A stretch of 64,000 nt of DNA from Dasypus novemcinctus (Eukaryota > Chordata > Mammalia > Cingulata > Dasypodidae). Below, one piece after another: positions 11,274 to 21,063 of the stretch (its first letter is position 1; the number at the start of each line of letters is the position of its first letter). A program made the position numbers and the translations under genes. The notes under the pieces are model-generated. The model had not been told where the DNA came from. It saw only the letters and a program-made list of their open reading frames with translations, and made no database searches. Location: positions 152,831,169-152,895,168 of the forward strand of contig NC_080677.1 in NCBI RefSeq assembly GCF_030445035.2, written 5' to 3'.

Positions 11274-12972
11274 TCCTTAGGGCTGGGGCTTGCCAGGTTA
11301 CTTTCCTTGACACAGAAATGGATTTTTCCACAATTGCCACTGCCAGAAGATCTGCCTTTTTTTTTCATTTTTCTATTTTCTTCCCTTCTTGTTTCTACAT
11401 CACGGTTGACATAGACCTTAGTAGCTACTTCCATGAGCTGAGAGATATTCATTCCAGCAAACCCATCCAACTTCTGCAGCTTTCTTTGGATGTTTGTCTG
11501 TGACTGGGCAACAAATGCTGCATTGACCATTGTTTGGCTCTCTGGAGCATCTGGGTTAAAGGGCGTGTATACATGAAACACTTCGCACAGTCTCTCATAG
11601 AATTGAGCAGGACTCTCATCCAGAGCCTGTAGAATTTGACTGGTTTTTACCATATTCACTGCCTTGCAGCTCCCTACCTTGAATCCTTCAACTAAGGCCC
11701 TATGGAACATTTCTAGTTGGTTGAGCCCGATGGCGCTATTCAGATCCCACAGGGGGTCCTACTCTGGGAACTGCAAGTGGGCATATTGATCACTGTCCGA
11801 AGTTCCCTCAGGTGGGTGCTCTCTAAGCCAGGTTAGCGCTCCCTGTGTGACCCGCATTCTCTCCTCAAAGTTCAATAAAGTCATTATAAGTTGTTTATAT
11901 AAGACCCAGGTGGGTCTGTGGGTCTGTATGATGGACTGGAAAAGGTCTGTCATGGCCTGAGGCTTCTCCGAGAATGGTGGGGTGTAGCTTTTCCAGTTAA
12001 AGAGATCCATTGTCATAAAGGGCTGATAGATGAATGTCCTCTTTCCCCCTTGAACCTGGCCATCTGCATCGTAAAAGATTGGGGTCTGGGCTTCATAGGG
12101 AGGTAGCTGGAAGGCAGCCTTTTCCTTTGCTCCCTCTGCCCCCGGGGCTCCCTGTGGTTTGAGTTGCGCCTCTCAGCATCTCCTTCCTGATTGATGGGCA
12201 GCGCTGCAGCAGCGTTGCCAGGGGCAACTGGCTGTAAAAGCAGCTGGTCTGCATTTTCCCTTGTGGAAGGTGCCAAAGACTGCAGCGGAGATGGTAAAAG
12301 CTGCTGCGGGGATGGCGTAGGGCTCTCAGGTGCAGATGGTGATAAAGGCAACTGTGGGGATGGCATAGGTGCCCTCTCTGATGGCGATAAAAGCAGCGGC
12401 GGGGATGGTGTGGGCGTCGCACCTCCCCACGTGGGTGATGACAACGGGGCACTGCTTAGGAAGACTAGGTCATTTTCATTCCTTAGTACTGCCGGGGTGG
12501 GAGTCATCGCATAAGGCAGTGGAAATTCATGTTCATATGGCCCTTCTAAAATGGGCGGATCGGCACTGCATTTGGGGCGCACTTTCTCTGGGCCCTTTGC
12601 ACGGTGATTGTTTGGTCTGGTCCCTAGGACGGCACTCCTCGGTTTCTGTATTAAGCAAATTCTAGCTTCCTTAGTCACGCACTTCCCTAACCAAGGCGGG
12701 TTTTGGCTCACAGCGTTTTCCCAAGCATCGATGTAGGGGAATTGGTCTGGATGCGCTGGATTTCCAGTTACTGCATCGTGGACTTTACGGATGATCTGGG
12801 GATCCAAAGTGCCCTCCTGTGGCCAGCCCACGCCGAAAGTTGGCCATTCTAATTCACAAAGCATCCTAAGCTTTCCTGGCTGAAACCTTATGCCATACAC
12901 ATCTTCAGGGAATGCACAGGGGAAGTTTTTCAGCATACAACCTAACAGGGTTCTACTGTGTGTGTTTCCCAT
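11274..12972 (-). pseudogene. gag: gag: matrix, proline-rich and capsid regions
   Basis: The likely start is the internal Met at 12972, because it begins MGNTHSR, a myristoylation-type N-terminus; eight more residues upstream are open. Matrix is followed by a proline-rich p12-like region with 15-residue repeats and a PSAP late-domain motif. That frame ends at 12013. Capsid continues in another frame from 12016 (MTMDLFNWK), has a TAG at 11759-11761 and resumes to the major homology region (QSQTNIQRKLQKLDG) and a charged coiled tail with RREENRKMKKK before the inserted LTR. One frameshift, one nonsense codon and one insertion inactivate it. Confidence 0.9.
12290..12424 (-). repeat. Three 45-bp in-frame repeats in gag
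   Basis: Units start at 12290, 12335 and 12380 with the shared core GATGGYGATAAAAG and GGGGATGG. The period is 45 bp, so each adds 15 residues of the Pro/Ser-rich gag segment without changing frame. One unit encodes the PSAP late-domain motif. Confidence 0.8.
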
Positions 12973-13594
12973 TTCCACCCTGTGCCTACGGTACACAACA
13001 GTTACTCAAACCTTACACTTCGTCTGTCTCCGGCCGCGTCCCTTGCGGGAGCTTTCGGTGCCTCTTAACCTTAGTGGATTGGTATAAGCCCCCGATATGG
13101 ATGAGGGCCCCTTTGCAGGGACCCCCCAGACCACCCTTGATCGTATGAGGTCACCACGGAACCGCTGATCAGGATTCCGCACTTGCCCCGCAGAAGTGAT
13201 TTTCTGCGTCTCACTCAGTCGCCACAAGCACACGCACACAACCACCCCCCTTTCCTTTCCTTGGACCTGGAGAGGAGACGGCTTCCTCCTGTATTCTCAG
13301 GAGTACTAGGGCCTCCCCTTCGAGAGTTGATCAGGTTCCCTCCTAATTTTAGAATTAGACTTTTCCTGCACTATGTCCCCAGCGGTCTTACCAGTCCGAC
13401 GTGCGGAGCTCCTTGTTTAGTTCTGAGGATCTCTCAAACCTTCCGGTGCCTCCGGTTCATCTGGGAGCTCTTTCTGGACTCAAATGGGGTGTCCATGGGT
13501 GCCCAGGGCTGGGTTTCACCCGGGCCCTTCTGGCCTCCTCGGAGATGTCCGGGAGGGGCAAACAACTATTGCCACCTCTGACCTTCTCAGTGCA
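12973..13594 (-). other. Proviral leader and packaging region
   Basis: This lies between the primer-binding site and the gag start on the minus strand. It is GC-richer than the surrounding host DNA and has no conserved coding sequence. By position it would hold the splice donor and packaging signal of the provirus, but I cannot point to either with confidence. Confidence 0.6.
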
Positions 13595-13612
13595 ATCCCA
13601 GAAGAGACCCCA
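13595..13612 (-). other. Primer-binding site, proline tRNA type
   Basis: On the minus strand it reads TGGGGTCTCTTCTGGGAT, 15 of 18 matching the proline-tRNA site of murine-leukaemia-type viruses. It starts three bases after the end of the 5' LTR. Together with the polypurine tract it confirms the minus-strand orientation. Confidence 0.8.
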
Positions 13613-13615
13613 AAA

Positions 13616-14068
13616 TGTTGTAGAAAAGTGGGGTGTGCACTGTATTGAAGGCCAGGACATGAGAACTCTGAGAAAGAAGTTGGTTTATTTTGACCGGCCG
13701 GACTCGGTGGACTCTTGTCCTAATAAAAACCAAGCCCGAATAGCATTTTTTGGTCCCTTTTATACAGAGGTTTAAGATTAGGGAGACAAAGGGTGATGGT
13801 ATGCAAACAGACCTTTGTTATTTTCTTCAGTGTTTGATCTGAGTATCAATAGGTTATTTCCTCCAGGTGAGTTGCATATTCCCCACATTCCAAGCCAGCT
13901 AGGATTTAGCATATCTTCCACATTCCATCTGGATGCAACCTTGAATACACCTTCAGTCTTACATCCTTTCTGAACATTCAAAGACTGTAGGGCCTATATT
14001 ACTTATTTGGACTTTTAGGGGCTAGGTACACTTGGAAACAATTTCGAATTTATGCACAGGTTATATCA
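13616..14068 (-). mobile_element. 5' LTR of gammaretrovirus-like provirus
   Basis: A 453-bp LTR with TG and CA ends, paired with 4386-4839. The minus-strand TATA box is at plus 13758-13764 and AATAAA at plus 13684-13689. Transcription would run leftward into gag. The bases ATAT at 14069-14072 repeat the four bases before the other LTR (4382-4385), so this is a standard integration with a 4-bp duplication and both LTRs come from one event. Confidence 0.93.
13758..13764 (-). promoter_or_regulatory. TATA box of the 5' LTR
   Basis: TATAAAA on the minus strand, about 70 bp upstream of the AATAAA signal at 13684-13689. The spacing fits a U3 promoter followed by R. The same box is kept in the 3' LTR. 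Confidence 0.75.
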
Positions 14069-14329
14069 ATATTATATCTTCGATTGTACTTTTTAAGATT
14101 TCTTCTGGAATCCATATTGCCTGTAACATGCAAGCTTGTGCTTGGAAACATTTTTATTAGTTATCAGCAATCAGTTAAGATAACTCGAGCAGCATAATTG
14201 TAGCTAAGCTCTTATTTAGCAGTTTAGACAGATCGTTAACACACATTTTTGGATTACTACTCTGTAAGATTATACTGAGCACCTCAAGCTCCTGTTCTTG
14301 TTCCAATTTACTTTCTTTCATTTCAAATT

Positions 14330-14600
14330 TACTTATGGGCTAAAGCTGCTGCTATCTGGTGGCATAAGGCCCATACTGATAATGGAATGAATTCCCTTTT
14401 TTGATATGCTCTTCCTAAAGCTTTCATTACACATCTCCACAGTTTCAAATTTAAAACATTATGCCCCTGAGGCTGAAGCCAGCAACAATGCTTTTGTATA
14501 TTAAAGCTAACGATTCTAGTAATTCATAGCTTTTTACGGGCACCCCATTAACTTTCAGTAAAGTTCCTAACACTTGCGAATATGCTTCCACACATCCCAT
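14330..14600 (-). pseudogene. gag: Betaretrovirus-like gag matrix remnant
   Basis: The frame starts at 14600 with MGC (a myristoylation-type start), 141 bases downstream of the primer site, and runs 49 codons to a TAA at 14451-14453. A second frame overlaps from about 14490 and gives LNLKLWRCVMKALGRAYQK, then IPLSVWALCHQI. This matches the layout of betaretroviral matrix, where a short helix bundle precedes an LNLxxW segment. One frameshift and following stops break it. The remainder of gag is displaced to the left of the younger provirus or lost. Confidence 0.75.
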
Positions 14601-14741
14601 TTGATTACCCACTACCCTGATGACATCATGGAAAATGTCACTTACTTAAAAGAAGACTCTGCTTTGGATGTCACATGACCCTCGATGAGGTCTTTTCCAC
14701 GGTTCCCGATACTGATTTGGAAGACTCACTAACTTCTTCGG

Positions 14742-14760
14742 GCCCCACGTTGGGGCACCA
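14742..14760 (-). other. Primer-binding site, lysine tRNA type
   Basis: Minus strand TGGTGCCCCAACGTGGGGC, which differs from the tRNA-Lys1,2 primer site used by many betaretroviruses by one substitution and one extra C. It lies two bases from the LTR end. Confidence 0.85.
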
Positions 14761-14762
14761 GA

Positions 14763-15266
14763 TGTTGGAGATTTGGACCCAAAGGGTATCGGGAATGAAA
14801 GAGAGAGAAAAGGGAGAAGGAAACAAAGAGAAAGAACGAGAGAGCTGGGATCAGGGGGTCTGTGAGTAATGACTCCTCAGACAACTTTATTGTTTACATG
14901 GGGCTCTTTATATACCCCAGAAGCAGAAGCAGGCATACATGGGGCTCTTTATATACCCCAGAAGCAAGAAGCAGGCATACATAGCCTACGTGCCAATAAG
15001 CATAAACATACCATATGTGACATTAAGCAGCATTACCCATAGTCTAAGGAATTTTAAAAAATCTTATCTCAAGGTACAAAGTCTAAGTGTTCTATTCACT
15101 ACAAAAGGTATGTGCTCATCTTTTCTTTCAGCCTTTAATAGCTTCATCCCATTTGCCGGGAACTCTTAATTACCACATTCCTTAGGTTGCAAGCGTAGCC
15201 ATGGAGACAGCACTAGCATGGAGACAGCACTCTCCTTGTGAGGCCACTGTGCCTCAGTTTCCAACA
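14763..15266 (-). mobile_element. Betaretrovirus-like (ERVK-type) 5' LTR
   Basis: A 504-bp LTR with TGTTGG and CCAACA ends. On the minus strand it has AATAAA near plus 14887-14892 and TATATAAA boxes further upstream. It directly precedes the lysine primer site and matrix remnant. The partner LTR is not in the window: the left part of the provirus is cut by the L1 at 1-2129. Confidence 0.85.
14896..14978 (-). repeat. Tandem duplication of the LTR core promoter
   Basis: Two copies of about 41 bp (14896-14936 and 14937-14978), each with the block CTCTTTATATACCCC, that is TATATAAAG on the minus strand. The copies differ by one inserted base, so the duplication looks recent or was homogenised. 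The LTR thus has two TATA boxes 41 bp apart. Confidence 0.85.
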
Positions 15267-15392
15267 ATGCCCCAAATAAAGTAACCTAATCAAAAGATCC
15301 CATCTACAAAAAGTTCACACCCACAGGAATGGATTAGCTCTAAGTACACGATTTTTCTGGGGCCCATAAAAGCCTCAAACTATCACACTCCA
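15267..15392 (-). mobile_element. MaLR-like LTR fragment, U3 part
   Basis: Reverse-complement similarity to the LTR start at 63445-63580: shared blocks are ATTCCTGTRGGTGTG and TTTTGATTAG. The right boundary ends in CACACTCCA, giving a TG start on the minus strand. The rest is missing, apparently because the betaretrovirus-like element inserted here. Confidence 0.6.
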
Positions 15393-15520
15393 CCCTCTGA
15401 ATGCCAAAAAAGTCATGTTCCTTCTATATGCAAATACATTAATTCCATTAAAATATATCAAAAGCCTTAAATTATTTCAGGAACAATATTAAGTACAAAA
15501 TCTCATCAAAATCAGTTATA

Positions 15521-15627
15521 GTGCTTGCTTTGGCAACACATATACTAAAATTAGAATGATACAGAGAAGATTAGCATGGCCCCTGCACAAGGATGACATG
15601 CAAATTCGTGAAGCATTCCATATTTTT
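15521..15627 (+). pseudogene. U6: U6 snRNA copy, 5' part of chimeric retroposon
   Basis: A full-length U6 small nuclear RNA copy of about 107 bp, from GTGCTTGCTTTGGC to CATATTTTT. It contains the ACAGAGA box and AGCATGGCCCC. I count eight differences from the mammalian consensus, all C-to-T or G-to-A, as in a decaying copy. There is no plausible U6 promoter upstream: the adjoining bases are the target duplication. Its 3' end runs directly into L1 sequence, so it is a retrotransposed copy rather than a gene. Confidence 0.93.
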
Positions 15628-16812
15628 GATGATTGCTGGGGAAGGGGGAAAAGGGGGAGGATGTTGGATATATAGGAGTCCCCTATATTCTATATGTGAT
15701 TTTACTGTGACCTGAAACTTTTTTGAAGACATAAAAAAATAAAAAGATGTAAGACACTGAGGAAGAATTGGAAGAGATTGCCTTGCCACTGTACGTACAG
15801 GATAATACAAATACCTATTACAGTGATGAAAGGCAAATATCAAAAAGTTTTTCATGATATTTTCATTTTTTTAATGCCCCAATTTATTTTTTACTTTATT
15901 TTAGTTTTTCTAAATCATTATGTATTTTATTTCTAATCTTTAAACCTATCTTTACTGTTTCATGTTCCTATGAATTGAATTTGGCAATATATTAGGCTTC
16001 ATTTTTAAAGAAATGAACTATGGCAGGGGAGGAGCATTGGTGTGGGGTGTCATTGATAGGGGATGCATGGGTGGGAGGGAGTTCACCAGGGCATGCAGAG
16101 AGGGTACATAGATATGTTTGGATGTTTGTTGGGTATTGACATAGTGGGTAGAGTTTCACACAACAACTGAGGGAGTGCTGAGTTCCCATCCTGGGGAGCT
16201 CTGTCACATTCCCCAATATAACAGCAACAATCCCTGAAGTACAAGGGCAAAGACCAGTGAAGAAGGATGGTCCAATGATGGGCCCTTTATACTGATAACT
16301 ATGCTTGTGAGCCTGTGTGCTTGAAGTTTCAACTTGGCCTAGAGCTACAGGGTGCCTAAGAGTTACCTCTTAAGAGCCTCCATGTTGCTCAAATGTGGCC
16401 ACTCTCTAAGCCAAACTCAGCATATAAATATATTACCTGTCCCCCAGCATGGTACATGACCCCCTGGATGAGCCTCCCTGGAGCCAAGGGATTACTACCA
16501 AGCACCAGCTGGTGATGCAACTAGAAAAAGACCTTCAAAAAAAGGGGGGAAATGGTAAACGAATGAGTTTATATGGCTAAGAGACTTCAAAATGAGTCGG
16601 GAGGTCATCAGAGGGGACGCGCTTTGTACATCCCAGCAGTATCTCAATTTAGCCAAAGTAGATACAACCCCAGGGAGTGGTGCTCCTGAGGGCTACAGAG
16701 ACACCCAGGTCCTACAGTAATGGCAGATGTAACCTGAAAAAAAGATGTAACCTAAAGCTTCTTTGAAGATAAATTGAAATAAATATATACATTTTTTCTT
16801 ATAATTAAAAAT
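15521..16812 (+). mobile_element. U6-L1 chimeric retroposon
   Basis: U6 (15521-15627) joins an L1 3' untranslated segment that aligns with about 54110-55310 of the full-length copy and ends in an A-rich tail. The whole is flanked by AAAATCAGTTATA (15508-15520) and AAAATCAGGTATA (16813-16825), a 13-bp target duplication with one mismatch. One insertion event therefore delivered both parts. This fits template switching of the L1 reverse transcriptase from L1 RNA to U6 RNA during target-primed synthesis. Confidence 0.88.
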
Positions 16813-16825
16813 AAAATCAGGTATA

Positions 16826-18155
16826 GGTATGGTTTTGTCTGTCCTGGGGCAAAGTTTCCCTTGGGCTGTGGACCTCTGAAACCAAGAACAAGTTATCTGC
16901 TTCCAAAATACAAAGGAGAGGCATTCATAGGATAAATGTTCCCTTTCACATAGGTAGAAATTGGAAGGAAAACAGAGGCCACAGGTCTCAAACAGTTCTG
17001 AAACCCTGCAGGGTATATAATCCATTAGATTTCAAGATCTGGAAGTCATTTATAGAATGCTGCTTTGTTCTCAGGGTCTGATGGAGCAGCAGCTCCACCC
17101 TTTGCAAGTGCTTTCACTGAGGCCAGACTCTCAGATCTATTAGATCTATCATCTGAGAACACTTAGGTGATGGTCAGAACCTCCTCAAGCCTCAGAGAGG
17201 ATATAGACTCTACTTTCTGAGAAAACGGGGATGGTGACCAGACTCCCCCCAATGGCTGGGAAATGTGCTCTACCCTCTCTGAAGATGGGCAGCAGCACTG
17301 TTCCTGAACAATGGAGCAGGACTGCTCTCTTCAAGTACTAGAGCATACTCACCCTTTACACACACATAGGTGGCCTTGCCCTTTTGGCCTGAGAAATATC
17401 TTCAGTCTAGATCTCAGCTTCCAAGGTGCTACTTTTGAAGTCATTTTTCTTTCAGTCTGTCTCTTTTCTGTCCCTTCTAGTCCAGATTGGCAGTGATTCT
17501 GTTCATATAGATCTCACAAAAAAAACCTGTTGATTTTGCATGCAGCACACAGGGGTCTCAACCATCAGACAATAGGACTTTCCACAAATCCTTTCTGGAT
17601 AACAGCATTTCCAATCCAGACTTACATTGAAATGGCTGGCTGTTAAATCTTTACATGGAGCACTATTCTCTGGGGACTCATTTTCTGGAAGTTCAGAATT
17701 TTCTAACCATCATTTTCTAGTTTCTTTGTGCCTAGGAACTCAGTTCTTAGCTTATACTTATCCTCTCATATTCTATACTGTACTATAAGCTTCAAGGGGA
17801 AGCCAGGCTACACTTTCCACCTTTAGTTTGGTTATCTCCTTAGCTAAATATCTGCGCTTGCCACTTAAAATTCCACCTTCCATCCAACATGAGAACAAAA
17901 TTTTGCCAAATTCTCTTCCAGTTTAAATGGGTCACCTTTCTTACAGCTTGTAATGACATATTCATCATTTTTAAGATCTCATTGGGAGTACCCTTAGCAT
18001 CCATATTTCTACCAACAATTTCTTCAAAGCTATCTATCTTTTTCTATCAAGTACCTTACAATTCCCCCTGCATATCCAATTAGTAAGCCTTTTCCACTTT
18101 TTTTTTTTTTTTTTGTATTTGCAATAACAGCACCCCCTTTCCTGGTATAAAAATA
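16826..18155 (-). mobile_element. MaLR-like internal region
   Basis: No intact coding sequence. Adjacent to the LTR at 18156-18530, the minus strand reads TTATACCAGGAAAGGGGGTG, which resembles the leucine-tRNA primer site that follows MaLR and ERV-L LTRs. Further left the antisense composition (Cys/Ser-rich short frames, a T-tract near 18096-18115) is typical of degraded MaLR internal sequence. The left limit is uncertain. Confidence 0.5.
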
Positions 18156-18530
18156 TGTTCTACTTTGATAGGCTGCTGAGATGTAATATACCAGAAACGT
18201 GCTGGCTTTTACAATGGGGGATATATTAACTCAAAGCTTACTGTTTCAAGGCACAGAAAAATGTCCAAATCAAGGCATCATCAGGTGATGCTTTCACCCC
18301 AAGGACCAGTTGCTGGTGATTCTGGACTCCTCTGTCACTTGGCAAGGCACAATGGCATTGTATGCTCATCTCTTTCTTGCTGGGTTTCATTGTCTCAAAT
18401 TCTTGCTTCTGACTTTTTCTCTGTCAGTCTCTCCATACTCATCTCATTTTTAAAGGATTTCAGTAAAAGTATTAAGACCTACCCTGGGCTATGCTCCAAA
18501 TGAAGTAACCTAATAAAAAAATCCCAGATA
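18156..18530 (-). mobile_element. MaLR-like LTR, truncated by L1
   Basis: Reverse-complement match to the LTR ends at 44200-44346 and 63900-64000: shared blocks are ATATACCAGAAA, TGTCCAAATCAAGGCATCATCA and CTGGCTTTTA. The left edge TGTTCTA corresponds to the LTR 3' terminus on the minus strand. The U3 side is cut by L1 sequence at about 18531. Confidence 0.7.
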
Positions 18531-20325
18531 TAAAAGTGTCAGAGATAAAGAGAGAATTCTGAAAGCAGCAAGAGAAAAGCAATTCTTCACATATAAGGGA
18601 TGTTCAATAATAATTAATGCCAATTTCATATTAGAACCCATGGAGGAAAGAAGGCAGAGGTATACTGCCAAGAATTCTTTATCCAGCAAAACTGTCCTTT
18701 GAAAATGGGGGTGAGTTCAAAGTTTTTACAGATAAACAGAAGCAAAATTTGTCACCAAGAGACTGGCCTTACAAGAAATATTAAAGGGAATGGTGCAGCT
18801 TAAAAGGAAGAGACAGGAGAGAGAGGTTTAGACAAGACTGTAGAAATGAAGATTATTAGTAAGGGTAACTTAAAGAGTAAAAAGACAGACAACAATAAGA
18901 TATGACATAGGAAAGTCAAAGGATAAAATGGCCAAGGTAATGCCTTTACAGAAATAAAATTGAGTGCTAATTGAATTAAACTCCCCAATTCTAAAAGACA
19001 CAGACTGGTAGACTGGATATAAAAAATATGAGCCATCTATATGCTGTCTATAAAAGATTTATCTTAGTCACAAGGACACAAGTAGGCTGAATGTAAAAGG
19101 TTGGAAAATGATAGTCCACACAAACAATAACCAAAAAAGGTCTACACTAGCTACCCTAATATTGGACAAAATAGATTTTAAGGGAAAAACTGCTCAAAGA
19201 GATGAAGAAGGACATTGTATATTAATAAAAGGGGCAATTCACAAAGAAGAAATAATCAAACATTTATGCACCTAACCTGGATGCCCCAAGATACATGAGA
19301 ACACACTGGTAAAACTGAAGGGAGAAATAGACATCTGTACAGTAATAGTTGGAGACTTCAATACACCACTCTCATCAATGGATAGCACATCTCATAAGTG
19401 GATAGAACATCTGACAGAAGATCAATAAGGAAACAGAAAACTTGAATAATATGATAAATGAACTAGACCTAACAGACATATATAGAACACTGCATCCTCA
19501 AACAACAGGATATACATTCTTCTCAAGTGCTCATGGATCTTTCTCCAGGATAGACCATATGCTGGGTCACAACACAGGTCTCAATAAATTTAAAAATATT
19601 TAAATTACACAAAAACACCTTCTGATCATAATGGAATGAATGAAGCTGTAAATCAATAATAGGGGGGAGAACAGGACAATTCACAAATGTATGGAGGTTA
19701 AACAACAAACTCAAACAAGTGGTAGGTTAAAAATATTTTCAATAGAAGTCAGTAAATATCTCAGTGAATGAAAATGAAAACACAGCATATCAACACCCAT
19801 CAAATGCAGTGAAGGCAGTGCTGAAAGGGAAATTTATAGCTCTCAATGTTTACATTAAAATACAAGATAGAGTTAAAAATCAAAGACCTAATTGCCCACC
19901 TGGAGGAATGAGATAAAGAGCAGCAAACAAATCCAAAAACAAGCAAAAGGAGAGAAATTAAGATTAGAGCAGAAATAAATGAGCTTGAGAACAAGAACAA
20001 CAACAAAATGACAGAGAATCAATAAAACCAAAAGTTGGTTTTTCAAGAAGATCAACAAACCCTTAGCTGGACTGACAAAGAAAAGAGAGAAAATGAAAAG
20101 AAATAAAATCAGAAATTAGAGGTGGAACATTTCTACTGATCCCGAAGAAATAAGAAAAATCATAAGATACTATGAACAACTGTATGCCAACAAATTAGAC
20201 AACTCAGATGAAACAGACAACTCCCTAGAAGCACACAAGTCACCCACACTGATGTAAGAGAAAATAGAAGACCTCAGCAAACCAATCACAATAAACAGAT
20301 TGAAAGAGTCATCCAAAACCTCCCA

Positions 20326-20493
20326 TGGATGTGGTCCAAGCAGTTGAATGCCCACCTCCCACATGGGAGGTTCCAGTGTCTCCTAAAGAAGACAAACAAT
20401 GAGCAGACATCAAGCAAAAATGATGAGCAGACAATGAGCAAAAACAAGCAAGACAATGAGCAGACAACAAGCCCAAACAAACAAACAAACAAG
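20326..20493 (+). mobile_element. tRNA-derived SINE, short DAS-like type
   Basis: The head GGATGTGGTCCAAGCAGTTG is followed by CCACATGGGAGGTTCCAGTG and an imperfect tail of GAGCAGACAAC/ACAAAC repeats. The head has A-box-like and B-box-like blocks but no tRNA fold or trailer, so it is a SINE and not a tRNA gene. Confidence 0.7.
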
Positions 20494-20660
20494 CAGGGAG
20501 TGGATGTGATGCAAGCTATTGAGCACCCACCTCCCATATGGTAGGTCTTGGGTTCAGTTACCACTGCTTCCTGAATATAAACAAACAGACAACAAGCAGA
20601 CAATGAGCAAAAACAACAAGCAGGCAACAAGCACAAACAATAAGCAAAAACAGATGAGGG
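20494..20660 (+). mobile_element. tRNA-derived SINE, second tandem copy
   Basis: Same subfamily as the preceding copy: GGATGTGATGCAAGCTATTG, then CCATATGGTAGGTCTTGGGT and a CAAACA/AGCAGACAA tail. It is inserted in or beside the tail of the first copy. Confidence 0.7.
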
Positions 20661-21063
20661 GGCGGCTGGGGCTCAATCAGTTGGGTTCCTGTCTACCATA
20701 TGGGAGGCCCTGGATTTGCATCCTGGGGCCTTCTTGTGAAGGCAGGCTCACCTGCACACTGTGGAGAGCCACCCAGCCCTCAAGTGCCACAGAGTGCTGC
20801 CCAGCCTGCATGCGCACAGAGTGCCACCCAGCCTGCAAGAGTCGAGGAGAGCCGACTCAGCAAGGTGATGCAACAAAAAGGGAGACAAGCAAAAAATGCA
20901 GAAGAGCACAGTAACAGACACAGAGAGCAGACAGCAAGCAAGCTGCAAGGGGGGAGGGGGAATAAATAAAAATAAATACAGACACAGAAGAATGCACAGT
21001 GAATAGACACAGAGAGCAGACAGCATGCAAAAAGCTGCAAGTGGGGGGGGGAATTAAAAAAAA
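20661..21063 (+). mobile_element. DAS-type SINE, third copy in cluster
   Basis: A long form with CTACCATATGGGAGGCCCTG in the head and a G-rich then A-rich tail. AAAAACAGATGAGGG occurs at both ends (20646-20660 and 21064-21078), a perfect target duplication that dates it after the preceding SINE. Confidence 0.85.

Noticed and set aside
11033-11290. C-terminal Gly/Arg-rich extension of the capsid reading frame
   Set aside because: It is read-through into the opposite-strand LTR at 10883-11273, not a gag domain.
12191-12514. Plus-strand Gly/Asp-rich frame of 107 codons
   Set aside because: Antisense shadow of the proline-rich gag repeats.
15521-15627. Functional U6 gene
   Set aside because: Eight substitutions, no upstream promoter elements, and fusion to L1 within a target duplication.
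20326-20660. CRISPR-like spaced repeats (AGCAGACAA blocks)
   Set aside because: They are the low-complexity tails of SINEs, with no constant repeat-spacer period, in a mammalian genome.
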